Below are positions 1 through 4,548 of a stretch of DNA of 5,175 nt, in pieces. Source of the DNA: Bacteroidales bacterium (GTDB taxonomy: Bacteria; Bacteroidota; Bacteroidia; Bacteroidales; FEN-979); assembly GCA_023231065.1 (NCBI GenBank), contig JALNWE010000124.1, positions 1 to 5,175 of the forward strand, in the 5' to 3' direction. The notes under the pieces are model-generated. The model saw nothing but the letters and a program-made list of their open reading frames with translations. It was not told where the DNA came from and ran no database searches. Each line of letters starts with the position of its first letter. The stretch's first letter is position 1. Both the position numbers and the translations under genes were made by a program.

Positions 1-119
1 GGACGATACTCCTGACTGATGATTTGTTTGTTGTTGACTTCAAAAATTGTAAATCCAAGGGTCCTTCCGAAATGTTGCGACAGATAAGTTCCTTCGTCAC
101 TGGGGATCGCGATTTTCAT
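1..119 (-). CDS. NifX/NifB-family (dinitrogenase FeMo-cofactor domain) protein, partial, runs off left edge
   Basis: Only the first 39 codons are in the window. The N-terminus MKIAIPSDEG is the first beta strand of the PF02579 fold shared by NifX, NafY and the C-terminal part of NifB. It is followed by the family's signature HFGR at residues 16-19 and a second strand (FTIFEV). Such domains bind or carry metal clusters or their precursors in the cytoplasm; small stand-alone members of about 100-120 residues are common in anaerobes outside nitrogen fixation. The ATG is preceded by GAAAGGA at a normal ribosome-binding distance. The gene lies 52 nt downstream of the truncated DUF134 gene on the same strand with no promoter visible between them, so it is probably co-transcribed from the promoter near 370-403. 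It is the second PF02579-type protein in the window and has no cysteine in the visible part, unlike the one at 797-1135. Family is clear; the specific ligand is unknown. Confidence 0.88.
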   Translation of the reverse strand, partial: MKIAIPSDEGTYLSQHFGRTLGFTIFEVNNKQIISQEYR

Positions 120-171
120 TTTTATTCCTTTCTTTTTTTATATAACTGATGATGATTACTATTTTCCCTGA

Positions 172-363
172 TCATTTTTTTCCACATTCAGGGCGTATAC
201 TTTCCTTGCAAGTCATGCCCTGATAATCCAATAAACGGATCGCTTCATGTTCTTCGAAAAACAAAACGAGCGGTTCCAACGCGGTGATTGGGATACCAAA
301 TGGCTTAAATTCTTCCATCAAAGGAGGATGATTTACAAAACGTTTTCTTTTTGGTTGTGGCAT
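172..363 (-). CDS. DUF134-family (UPF0251) protein, truncated before the helix-turn-helix; possible pseudogene
   Basis: The 63-residue product from the ATG at 363 matches the N-terminal half of DUF134 proteins: an MPxPKRKR basic start, then FKPFGIP, LEPLVLFFEEHEAIRLLDYQGM. In full-length relatives (usually 100 residues or more) this is followed by a sigma-70-region-4-like helix-turn-helix (pattern like M-x-V-S-R-x-T-F) thought to bind DNA. Here the frame instead ends CKESIRPECGKK-stop. Only 52 nt remain before the next gene, so a simple frameshift cannot restore the missing part: the DNA for the helix-turn-helix is gone. A TTG at 381 could start the frame earlier but lies upstream of the predicted -7 element, so I prefer ATG 363. 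There is no Shine-Dalgarno sequence. Its promoter carries the same palindrome as the divergent promoter at 1364-1412, consistent with an ancestral local autoregulator. It may now be a pseudogene or act as a DNA-binding-deficient partner. Confidence 0.7.
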   Translation of the reverse strand: MPQPKRKRFVNHPPLMEEFKPFGIPITALEPLVLFFEEHEAIRLLDYQGMTCKESIRPECGKK

Positions 364-369
364 TGGATA

Positions 370-403
370 CAAAATTAGCAATAATTATGAACGTAAGTTC
401 AAT
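370..403 (-). promoter_or_regulatory. Predicted promoter of the DUF134 gene (Bacteroidota type)
   Basis: On the minus strand TAATTTTG (377 down to 370) matches the Bacteroidota -7 consensus TAnnTTTG exactly. ATTG (403 down to 400), 22 nt upstream, is a weak -33 element (consensus TTTG). The ATG at 363 is only 6 nt after the -7 box, which implies a leaderless or nearly leaderless transcript. The palindrome at 387-402 fills the spacer. Motif-based prediction. Confidence 0.55.
387..402. promoter_or_regulatory. Palindromic operator candidate, site 1
   Basis: ATGAAC-GTAA-GTTCAA: five perfectly paired bases per arm (TGAAC/GTTCA) around a 4-nt centre, inside the spacer of the DUF134 promoter and overlapping the thioesterase stop codon at 399-401. 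Together with its left flank it shares AATTATGAAC-N4-GTTCA with site 2 at 1385-1403. The position predicts repression by steric block; the binding protein is not identified. Confidence 0.6.
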
Positions 404-800
404 GAGCATTCCGACTTAAAGGAACAGGAGATAATTCGTCATTGCAGGAAGCAAAAACAAAATCCGCCTCCATCATTCTTTCGCGGCGTTGAGAGTACAT
501 GTCCTCAGAAAAAACTTCAACTTTTATAAATAATTTCACATTCCCGGTCTTTACGATTTTACCGACAATTTCGAGAATAGTATTTGGTAAAATTGGCTTT
601 AAAAAACGGATATTCCCAATCTTAACGGTGATCATACGCTGACGGGTATACCGGGTTGCAGTGATAAAGGCCACCTCATCCAGCCATTGCATGGCTTCTC
701 CCCCGAAAAATGTTCCGTTGGAATTAAGGTGTTTTGGAAATACTACCTTGAATTGCTGCGTTTGAAAGAAATTATCCGGAATATTATTTTTGTTTGTCAA
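399..800 (-). CDS. Acyl-CoA thioesterase, hotdog fold (YciA/4HBT-like)
   Basis: The 133-residue protein has the signature of acyl-CoA hydrolases of the hotdog superfamily: VFPKHLNSNGTFFGGEAMQWLDEVA (about 20-44), then ITATRYT and IRFLKPI (65-70). The central helix follows the NGTFFGG turn, and D41 of WLDE corresponds to the usual catalytic acid. These enzymes hydrolyse acyl-CoA thioesters to free acid and CoA in the cytoplasm, normally as oligomers; length is typical of the short family. The start is a TTG at 800. A stop lies two codons upstream in frame and the first internal ATG falls inside the conserved core, so no better start exists. The TTG overlaps the TGA of the upstream NifX-like gene (TTGA), indicating translational coupling. 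A thioesterase between metal-handling genes is unexpected; substrate unknown. Confidence 0.88.
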   Translation of the reverse strand: MTNKNNIPDNFFQTQQFKVVFPKHLNSNGTFFGGEAMQWLDEVAFITATRYTRQRMITVKIGNIRFLKPILPNTILEIVGKIVKTGNVKLFIKVEVFSEDMYSQRRERMMEADFVFASCNDELSPVPLSRNAH

Positions 801-1135
801 AACTTAGCTAATATTTGCTTTCTCTTTATAATGCGAATGATATCTCCGACTGTTTTGCTGCAATCGGTGAGCAAGGTCATCTTAATATCATGATTCACCA
901 TTTCCTGTTGAACTCTTGTGCCGAAATTGGCTGAGACAATATGTTTAACGTCTTTGGCAATCAAACAATCCAGTATTGCCTCACCGGCACACTCCCTCTT
1001 TTCCTTGTCACAGTTCTCGAAGATTTCAATGGAACCTGTTTCATCATCATAAATATGGAAGAAACAACACCTTCCAAAGTGACAGGCAACAGGAGAAGTC
1101 AGGTCTTTACCCTGGCCAGAAATAGCTGTTTTCAT
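797..1135 (-). CDS. NifX/NifB-family (dinitrogenase FeMo-cofactor domain) protein, cysteine-rich
   Basis: This 112-residue protein has the PF02579 plan: an MKTAISGQG strand, SPVACHFGRCCFF (14-26) with the family HFGR, an IYDDETG hairpin leading to the IEIFEN strand (about 36-41), a helix with GEAILDCLIAKDVKHIV, and the FGTRVQQEM loop and helix. The family binds metal-cluster precursors in nitrogenase maturation and a Mo-Cu cluster in the orange protein of sulfate reducers. It carries seven cysteines (18, 23, 24, 42, 49, 57, 92), three of them around the HFGR ligand loop, which suggests thiolate metal binding. The ATG at 1135 lies 11 nt after the DUF5320 stop and its TGA overlaps the thioesterase start, so the three genes should share a transcript. 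No Shine-Dalgarno sequence is seen. No nif structural genes are in the window, so a nitrogenase role is not supported. Confidence 0.9.
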   Translation of the reverse strand: MKTAISGQGKDLTSPVACHFGRCCFFHIYDDETGSIEIFENCDKEKRECAGEAILDCLIAKDVKHIVSANFGTRVQQEMVNHDIKMTLLTDCSKTVGDIIRIIKRKQILAKF

Positions 1136-1146
1136 AAAATCGTTTT

Positions 1147-1344
1147 TTATTGTTTATTTTCACCATATTGTAACCTTCGTCCTTTTCCCTTACCGCCTCC
1201 AGATTTCCGTTTTAATCCCATTCCTTTTCCTAATTGGTTTTCATCCGACTCAGGAGTTGTGCCGGCAGGTTTCCTGCAACGACCTAAACTTCTTCCGGTA
1301 CGAGGGCCTTTACCCTCAGGACCGGTATGATTCATCTTTGCCAT
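1147..1344 (-). CDS. Small glycine/lysine-rich DUF5320-type protein
   Basis: The 65-residue product has the N-terminal pattern of DUF5320 proteins: TGPEGKGPRTGRSLGRC (7-23), then a disordered-looking tail rich in Gly, Lys and Arg. Its first 23 residues align without gaps with the divergent small protein at 1453-1683, with Cys23 in register, which supports ATG 1344 over the internal ATG at 1335. Family members often sit beside NifX-like, DUF134 and Mrp genes, but no biochemical function is known to me. It is first in a minus-strand operon with the NifX-like and thioesterase genes and is expressed from the predicted promoter at 1364-1397, with a leader of about 15 nt and no Shine-Dalgarno sequence. 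The strongly basic tail could bind nucleic acid or another anion; that is speculation. Confidence 0.82.
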   Translation of the reverse strand: MAKMNHTGPEGKGPRTGRSLGRCRKPAGTTPESDENQLGKGMGLKRKSGGGKGKGRRLQYGENKQ

Positions 1345-1363
1345 AGTCTTGTGATTTTTTTTA

Positions 1364-1397
1364 CAAAAGTACGAAATATTTTGTAATTATGAACAAA
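1364..1397 (-). promoter_or_regulatory. Predicted leftward promoter of the divergent pair
   Basis: On the minus strand, TTTG (1397 down to 1394), a 22-nt spacer and TACTTTTG (1371 down to 1364) match the Bacteroidota -33/TAnnTTTG -7 pattern. The -33 element lies inside the palindrome 1389-1404, so a protein bound there would block it. It would drive the DUF5320, NifX-like and thioesterase genes. Confidence 0.6.
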
Positions 1398-1412
1398 TGT
1401 TCATTACTTTTG
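1380..1412 (+). promoter_or_regulatory. Predicted rightward promoter of the divergent pair
   Basis: TTTG at 1380-1383, a 21-nt spacer and TACTTTTG at 1405-1412 match the Bacteroidota promoter consensus. The palindrome 1389-1404 fills the spacer and abuts the -7 box. The predicted transcript start near 1417 leaves a leader of about 35 nt that ends in a strong ribosome-binding site. Confidence 0.65.
1389..1404. promoter_or_regulatory. Palindromic operator candidate, site 2 (shared by divergent promoters)
   Basis: ATGAAC-AAAT-GTTCAT is a perfect 6-4-6 palindrome. It overlaps the leftward -33 element and occupies the rightward spacer, so one bound dimer could control both operons. It repeats site 1 at 387-402: both read AATTATGAAC-N4-GTTCA. 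Confidence 0.72.
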
Positions 1413-1440
1413 TAAAATAATTCAATATATTTTTTTAATA

Positions 1441-1447
1441 AAGGAGG
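1441..1447 (+). promoter_or_regulatory. Strong Shine-Dalgarno sequence
   Basis: AAGGAGG lies 5 nt before the ATG at 1453, preceded by a T7 run. It is a near-perfect anti-16S match, whereas most other starts in this window have little or none. It fixes the start of the small protein and suggests high translation. Confidence 0.8.
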
Positions 1448-1452
1448 TTATT

Positions 1453-1683
1453 ATGCCAGGATTTGATCAAACAGGCCCTTTTGGAAAAGGTTCCATGACA
1501 GGCCATAGAATGGGTCGTTGTACGAATTTCGATGTTAAGCTGAACGAGCAAAACACTCCACCTTCTGCAAACCAAAACGAACAGCAACCTGAAAACTTTC
1601 GTGGGAGAAGATTTGGCAGGGGAAGAGGATGGAGCGGTGGCCATGGGATGGGGCGACAAAACCGTTTCAGAGGAGGATTTTGA
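1453..1683 (+). CDS. Small RG-rich DUF5320-type protein
   Basis: The 76-residue product starts MPGFDQTGPFGKGSMTGHRMGRC, the DUF5320 N-terminal pattern, and aligns without gaps over its first 23 residues with the divergent protein at 1147-1344, including Cys23. A Gln/Asn-rich linker (about 31-47) leads to a C-terminal tail of RG and GRG repeats with GGHGMG (about 50-76), likely unstructured and basic. The start is fixed by an excellent Shine-Dalgarno sequence. It is the first gene after the rightward promoter and operator. The next gene begins 126 nt downstream with no clear terminator between, so read-through into the CGGC/Mrp operon is likely. Function is unknown; association with metal-cluster gene sets is the only functional clue. 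Confidence 0.85.
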   Translation: MPGFDQTGPFGKGSMTGHRMGRCTNFDVKLNEQNTPPSANQNEQQPENFRGRRFGRGRGWSGGHGMGRQNRFRGGF

Positions 1684-1755
1684 AAATTAACGAGAAATTA
1701 TTAGACCTCCCGCTTCCATCAATGATATTATTTTATCCCGTTTTACCAATCATCC

Positions 1756-1802
1756 GGAATTATATTTCATCCAAGATGTTGATCGACAAACATTATAATT
1801 CC
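1756..1802 (+). promoter_or_regulatory. Inverted repeat just upstream of the CGGC gene
   Basis: GGAATTATA (1756-1764) pairs perfectly with TATAATTCC (1794-1802). Inside it, ATGTT (1776-1780) pairs with AACAT (1789-1793), which is continuous with the right arm. The result is a 14-bp stem with an 11-nt left bulge and 8-nt loop, ending 7 nt before the ATG. There is no T-run, so it is not an ordinary terminator. It could be a leader structure or a processing site, or chance in AT-rich DNA. The rest of the gap 1684-1809 shows no promoter that I trust. Confidence 0.35.
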
Positions 1803-1809
1803 AGTAATC

Positions 1810-2253
1810 ATGGAAAAAATAAAAATTGGTATTATCATTTGCGACCGTTACCGGAATTGTGCAGGAGGTAAATGCTTCAGATCAGTTCAGAATCGGGAAG
1901 GGGCATTCTCCATGTATAAAAACCAGGAAGTCGAAGTTGCTGCTTTTACAACCTGCGGCGGATGTCCGGGTGGTAATATCGAGTGTGCACCGGAGGAAAT
2001 GAAGAAAAATGGTGTCACGCATATCCACTTTGCAACCGGATTTATTGTAGGTTATCCCCCCTGTCCTTATATGGATTACTTTGAACAGTTCATTACGGAA
2101 AAATATGGGATGAAGGTTATTTTTGGAACACATCCCATCCCACAAAAATATTTTATCACGCATAACGATCTTAAGACCTGGGAAATACCTTTTTTTAAGA
2201 AAATTATTCAACCTGCAATAACCAATGAGGAAACGCGACTAAACTATGATTAA
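1810..2253 (+). CDS. CGGC-domain cysteine-rich protein (putative metal binding)
   Basis: The 147-residue protein matches the CGGC family (PF08821). It has the strand IKIGIIICDRYRNCAGGKCFR (4-24) with cysteines 11, 17 and 22, then TTCGGCPGGNIECAPEEM (47-64) containing the name-giving CGGC at 49-52 and Cys59. These are followed by HIHFATGFIVGYPPCPY (71-87) with Cys85 and a conserved-looking IFGTHP (104-109). Seven cysteines in a soluble protein with no signal peptide point to cytoplasmic metal or Fe-S binding; the family is described as predicted metal binding without an established reaction. The ATG at 1810 directly precedes the first conserved strand. The next gene, the Mrp-like ATPase, starts 15 nt downstream. 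It could be a thiol-rich scaffold or redox partner for the cysteine-free ATPase, which is inference from adjacency. Confidence 0.85.
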   Translation: MEKIKIGIIICDRYRNCAGGKCFRSVQNREGAFSMYKNQEVEVAAFTTCGGCPGGNIECAPEEMKKNGVTHIHFATGFIVGYPPCPYMDYFEQFITEKYGMKVIFGTHPIPQKYFITHNDLKTWEIPFFKKIIQPAITNEETRLNYD

Positions 2254-2268
2254 TAAAAACAGACAACT

Positions 2269-3060
2269 ATGAGCGAACTATTTGAAAAGATCCCCATGGA
2301 AGGGGTTAAAAACATCATTGTCATTGCTTCCGGAAAAGGTGGCGTGGGAAAATCAACAGTTGCTGCCAACCTCGCAATTGCTTTTGCCCGAAACGGTTTG
2401 AGAACAGCCTTGGTTGATGCTGATATTTATGGTCCTTCTATTCCTAAAATGTTCGGACTTGAGAACGAAAGGCCTGATGTAACTGCTTCGGGTGATAAAG
2501 AAATGATATTTTCGATTGAGAAGTATGGTGTTAAGATAATGTCGATCGGGTTCTTTGTCGCTCCAAACCAATCTTTAATTTGGCGTGGGCCGATGGCATC
2601 CAACGCCATGACACAATTATTTGAAAACACACAATGGGGAGAGATTGATTACATGGTAGTAGACTTCCCCCCCGGTACAGGAGATATTCAACTCACTACC
2701 GTTCAAAAATTGAACCTTACCGGGGCTATTATTGTAACCACTCCGCAGGAAATCGCCCTGAATGATGTTCGTAAGGCTGCTTCTATGTTCACAAATCCGG
2801 ATATTAATGTTCCGATCTTAGGTGTCATTGAGAATATGTCATGGTTTACTCCTGCAAAACATCCTGATGAAATGTATTTCGTTTTCGGAAAAGGTGGAGG
2901 ACAAAAAATTGCATCTGAATATAATTCGCAACTGCTCGGGCAAATACCTCTGGTCATTGAAATCGGCGAAGCTGCAGAACATGGCAAGAGCATTTTCAGT
3001 CAAAACAATAAAGAGGTTGTATCTGTATTTGAAAATATTGCCAGGAAATTAATTGATTAA
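2269..3060 (+). CDS. Mrp/NBP35-family P-loop ATPase, short form without cysteines
   Basis: The 263-residue protein is a deviant-Walker-A ATPase of the Mrp/ApbC/NBP35 (Fe-S cluster carrier) group. It has GKGGVGKST at 22-30 with the signature lysine K23, DADIYGPSIP (50-59), WRGPMAS (105-111), VDFPPGTGD (131-139, Walker B region) and GVIENMSWFTP (185-195), with FGKGGGQKIA and LLGQIPL further on. The N-terminal MIP18-like domain of long bacterial Mrp proteins is absent. The CxxC that bridges an Fe-S cluster in classical members, expected just after the ENMS motif, is replaced by TPAKHPDE; the whole protein contains no cysteine. The fold and ATPase should be intact, but cluster carriage through its own thiolates is not possible. 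It sits 15 nt after the CGGC gene and 14 nt before the radical SAM gene. The start is set by ATG 2269; no Shine-Dalgarno sequence. Confidence 0.92.
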   Translation: MSELFEKIPMEGVKNIIVIASGKGGVGKSTVAANLAIAFARNGLRTALVDADIYGPSIPKMFGLENERPDVTASGDKEMIFSIEKYGVKIMSIGFFVAPNQSLIWRGPMASNAMTQLFENTQWGEIDYMVVDFPPGTGDIQLTTVQKLNLTGAIIVTTPQEIALNDVRKAASMFTNPDINVPILGVIENMSWFTPAKHPDEMYFVFGKGGGQKIASEYNSQLLGQIPLVIEIGEAAEHGKSIFSQNNKEVVSVFENIARKLID

Positions 3061-3074
3061 ACTGTCATAAAGCA

Positions 3075-4019
3075 ATGATTACTTTTGGACCGGTTTCTTC
3101 CAGGAGATTAGGGAAAAGCCTTGGGATTAACAATATTTCTCACCCAAAGGTTTGTTCTTATAATTGCATTTATTGCCAGGTTGGTAAAACCATACGGCTT
3201 ACTGCAACACCTGAAACTTTTTTTGAACCCGAAATAATTTTCAATGAAGTTAAAAATCATCTGACCCATCTCGGACCTGAAAATTTTCTGGATTATATGA
3301 CTTTCGTTGCCAATGGGGAACCAACACTGGATATAAATCTAGGACAAACCATTCGTCTCTTGAAAAAGCTGGAAATTCCCATTGCCATTATAACCAATGG
3401 TTCCTTATTATCTGACAAATCGGTCAGAAAAGATGTTCAGTTAGCTGATTGGGTATCCGTAAAAGTGGATTCCCCTGACCAACATACCTGGAATTTGTTA
3501 AACCGGCCATATACAGGTTTATCCTTTGACCGGCACATCGAAGGCATTCTTCTTTTTGCCAGCGAATACAAGGGCTTTCTTTGCACTGAAACAATGATTC
3601 TGAAAGGCGTAAATGACGACACAGGAATGTTTTCCAAGCTGGCGGGTATAATTGAAAAGTTACATCCCCAGAAAGCATACTTGTCAATTCCAACAAGGCC
3701 CCCATCCGTTCAATCGGTTGAAATGCCTGATATTAATAAAGTAAATGAAGTATGTCGGATTTTTTCAGAAAAACAAATCCGGACAGAACCATTGATAGGA
3801 TTCGAGGGTACAGATATAGGTTATACTGGAAATATTTATGATGATTTACTAAATATCATAGCTGTACATCCGCTGAGGGAAGATGCCCTCAGGATACTTC
3901 TATACCAAGATAAAGCTGATTTCTCATGCATCGAATCCCTGATCAGACAAAAGATAATCAACGTTGTAAGATACAATGGTGAGAAATATTATATCAGACA
4001 ATATTCCGACCAGATATGA
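3075..4019 (+). CDS. Radical SAM enzyme (COG0731-like Fe-S oxidoreductase)
   Basis: The 314-residue protein has CSYNCIYCQ at 27-35, the CxxxCxxC motif whose three cysteines bind the [4Fe-4S] cluster that cleaves S-adenosylmethionine. It is preceded by the characteristic FGPVSSRRLGKSLGINN (4-20). VANGEPTL (78-85) corresponds to the SAM-binding GGE-type motif, followed by IITNGSLL (105-112), VKVDSP (129-134) and a TIM-barrel-like body. The last roughly 60 residues resemble a small winged-helix domain, as in many COG0731-like proteins. The family is related to the tRNA wyosine-synthesis enzyme, but bacterial members like this have no assigned reaction that I know of. It starts 14 nt after the ATPase gene and its TGA overlaps the next ATG (ATGA at 4016-4019). 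Superfamily certain; substrate unknown. Confidence 0.92.
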   Translation: MITFGPVSSRRLGKSLGINNISHPKVCSYNCIYCQVGKTIRLTATPETFFEPEIIFNEVKNHLTHLGPENFLDYMTFVANGEPTLDINLGQTIRLLKKLEIPIAIITNGSLLSDKSVRKDVQLADWVSVKVDSPDQHTWNLLNRPYTGLSFDRHIEGILLFASEYKGFLCTETMILKGVNDDTGMFSKLAGIIEKLHPQKAYLSIPTRPPSVQSVEMPDINKVNEVCRIFSEKQIRTEPLIGFEGTDIGYTGNIYDDLLNIIAVHPLREDALRILLYQDKADFSCIESLIRQKIINVVRYNGEKYYIRQYSDQI

Positions 4020-4531
4020 AAGGGTTTATTCAGGTTTATACCGGAAACGGGAAAGGAAAAACAACAGCAGCCCTGGGTTTGGCATTGCGGGCATTCGGTG
4101 CCGGGAAAAAAGTCTTTATTGCCCAGTTTATAAAAGGGATGCCCTATTCTGAAATTGAATCAGTCCATAAATTCCTGCCGGGCATTACCATCAAACAATA
4201 TGGGCTGGATTGCTTTATTGTAAATCAGCCGACGGAAAAAGATATTAATGCTGCGCGTTATGGGTTATCCGAAGTATCAAAGATTATAATTTCAGGGGAT
4301 TATGATCTGATCATTTTAGACGAAGCCTGTATCGCTGTACACTATAATTTATTTTCAGTCAATGACTTGATCAGTGTGTTAACCTCCAGACCTGCCGCCA
4401 TAGAAATTGTCGTTACTGGCCGGTATGCTCCCCCTGAACTTATGGAAATAGCAGATCTGGTCACGGAGATGAAAGAAATAAAACATTACTATCATCAGGG
4501 AGTTCAGGCAAGAAAGGGAATTGAATTTTAA
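4016..4531 (+). CDS. CobO/BtuR-family corrinoid adenosyltransferase-like protein
   Basis: The 171-residue protein matches cob(I)alamin/cob(I)yrinate adenosyltransferases of the CobA/CobO/BtuR class (PF02572). It has GFIQVYTGNGKGKTTAALG (3-21) with P-loop GNGKGKTT at 10-17, IAQFIKG (35-41), LIILDEA (98-104, Walker B region), TGRYAPPEL (134-142), ADLVTEMKEIKH (146-157) and the terminal ARKGIEF. The family uses ATP to attach the 5'-deoxyadenosyl group to Co(I) corrinoids. It is slightly shorter than E. coli BtuR (about 196 residues), mainly lacking an N-terminal extension. The start overlaps the radical SAM stop by 4 nt, implying translational coupling. No other cobalamin gene is nearby, so it may serve corrinoid salvage or act on another ligand within this metal-related operon; the sequence cannot decide. 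Confidence 0.88.
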   Translation: MKGFIQVYTGNGKGKTTAALGLALRAFGAGKKVFIAQFIKGMPYSEIESVHKFLPGITIKQYGLDCFIVNQPTEKDINAARYGLSEVSKIIISGDYDLIILDEACIAVHYNLFSVNDLISVLTSRPAAIEIVVTGRYAPPELMEIADLVTEMKEIKHYYHQGVQARKGIEF

Positions 4532-4548
4532 AACTATATTGATTCAAG

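Noticed and set aside
387..402. The site-1 palindrome as a transcription terminator for the thioesterase operon
   Set aside because: The stem is only about 5 bp, AT-rich, and not followed by a T-run on the minus strand; the promoter context explains it better.
797..1135. True nitrogenase accessory gene (nifX)
   Set aside because: No nif genes are present and stand-alone PF02579 proteins are widespread in non-diazotrophs, so no nif symbol is assigned.
941..1330. 129-codon open frame on the plus strand
   Set aside because: It is antisense to the well-supported NifX-like and DUF5320 genes, and its translation has no recognisable pattern.
1629..1871. 80-codon plus-strand open frame bridging the DUF5320 and CGGC genes
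   Set aside because: It overlaps both real genes out of frame and its start lies inside the RG-rich tail coding sequence; no ribosome-binding site or family signature.
2082..2092. TGAAC-A-GTTCA inside the CGGC gene
   Set aside because: Same half-sites as the operator but a 1-nt centre would place them on a different helix face, and it is inside coding sequence away from any promoter.
1882..2211. 109-codon minus-strand open frame opposite the CGGC gene
   Set aside because: Shadow of a gene with clear family motifs on the other strand.
2701..2715. Palindrome GTTCAA-AAA-TTGAAC resembling the operator arms
   Set aside because: Arms are in the opposite order, the spacer is 3 nt, and it lies inside the Mrp coding sequence encoding a conserved-looking region; most likely chance.
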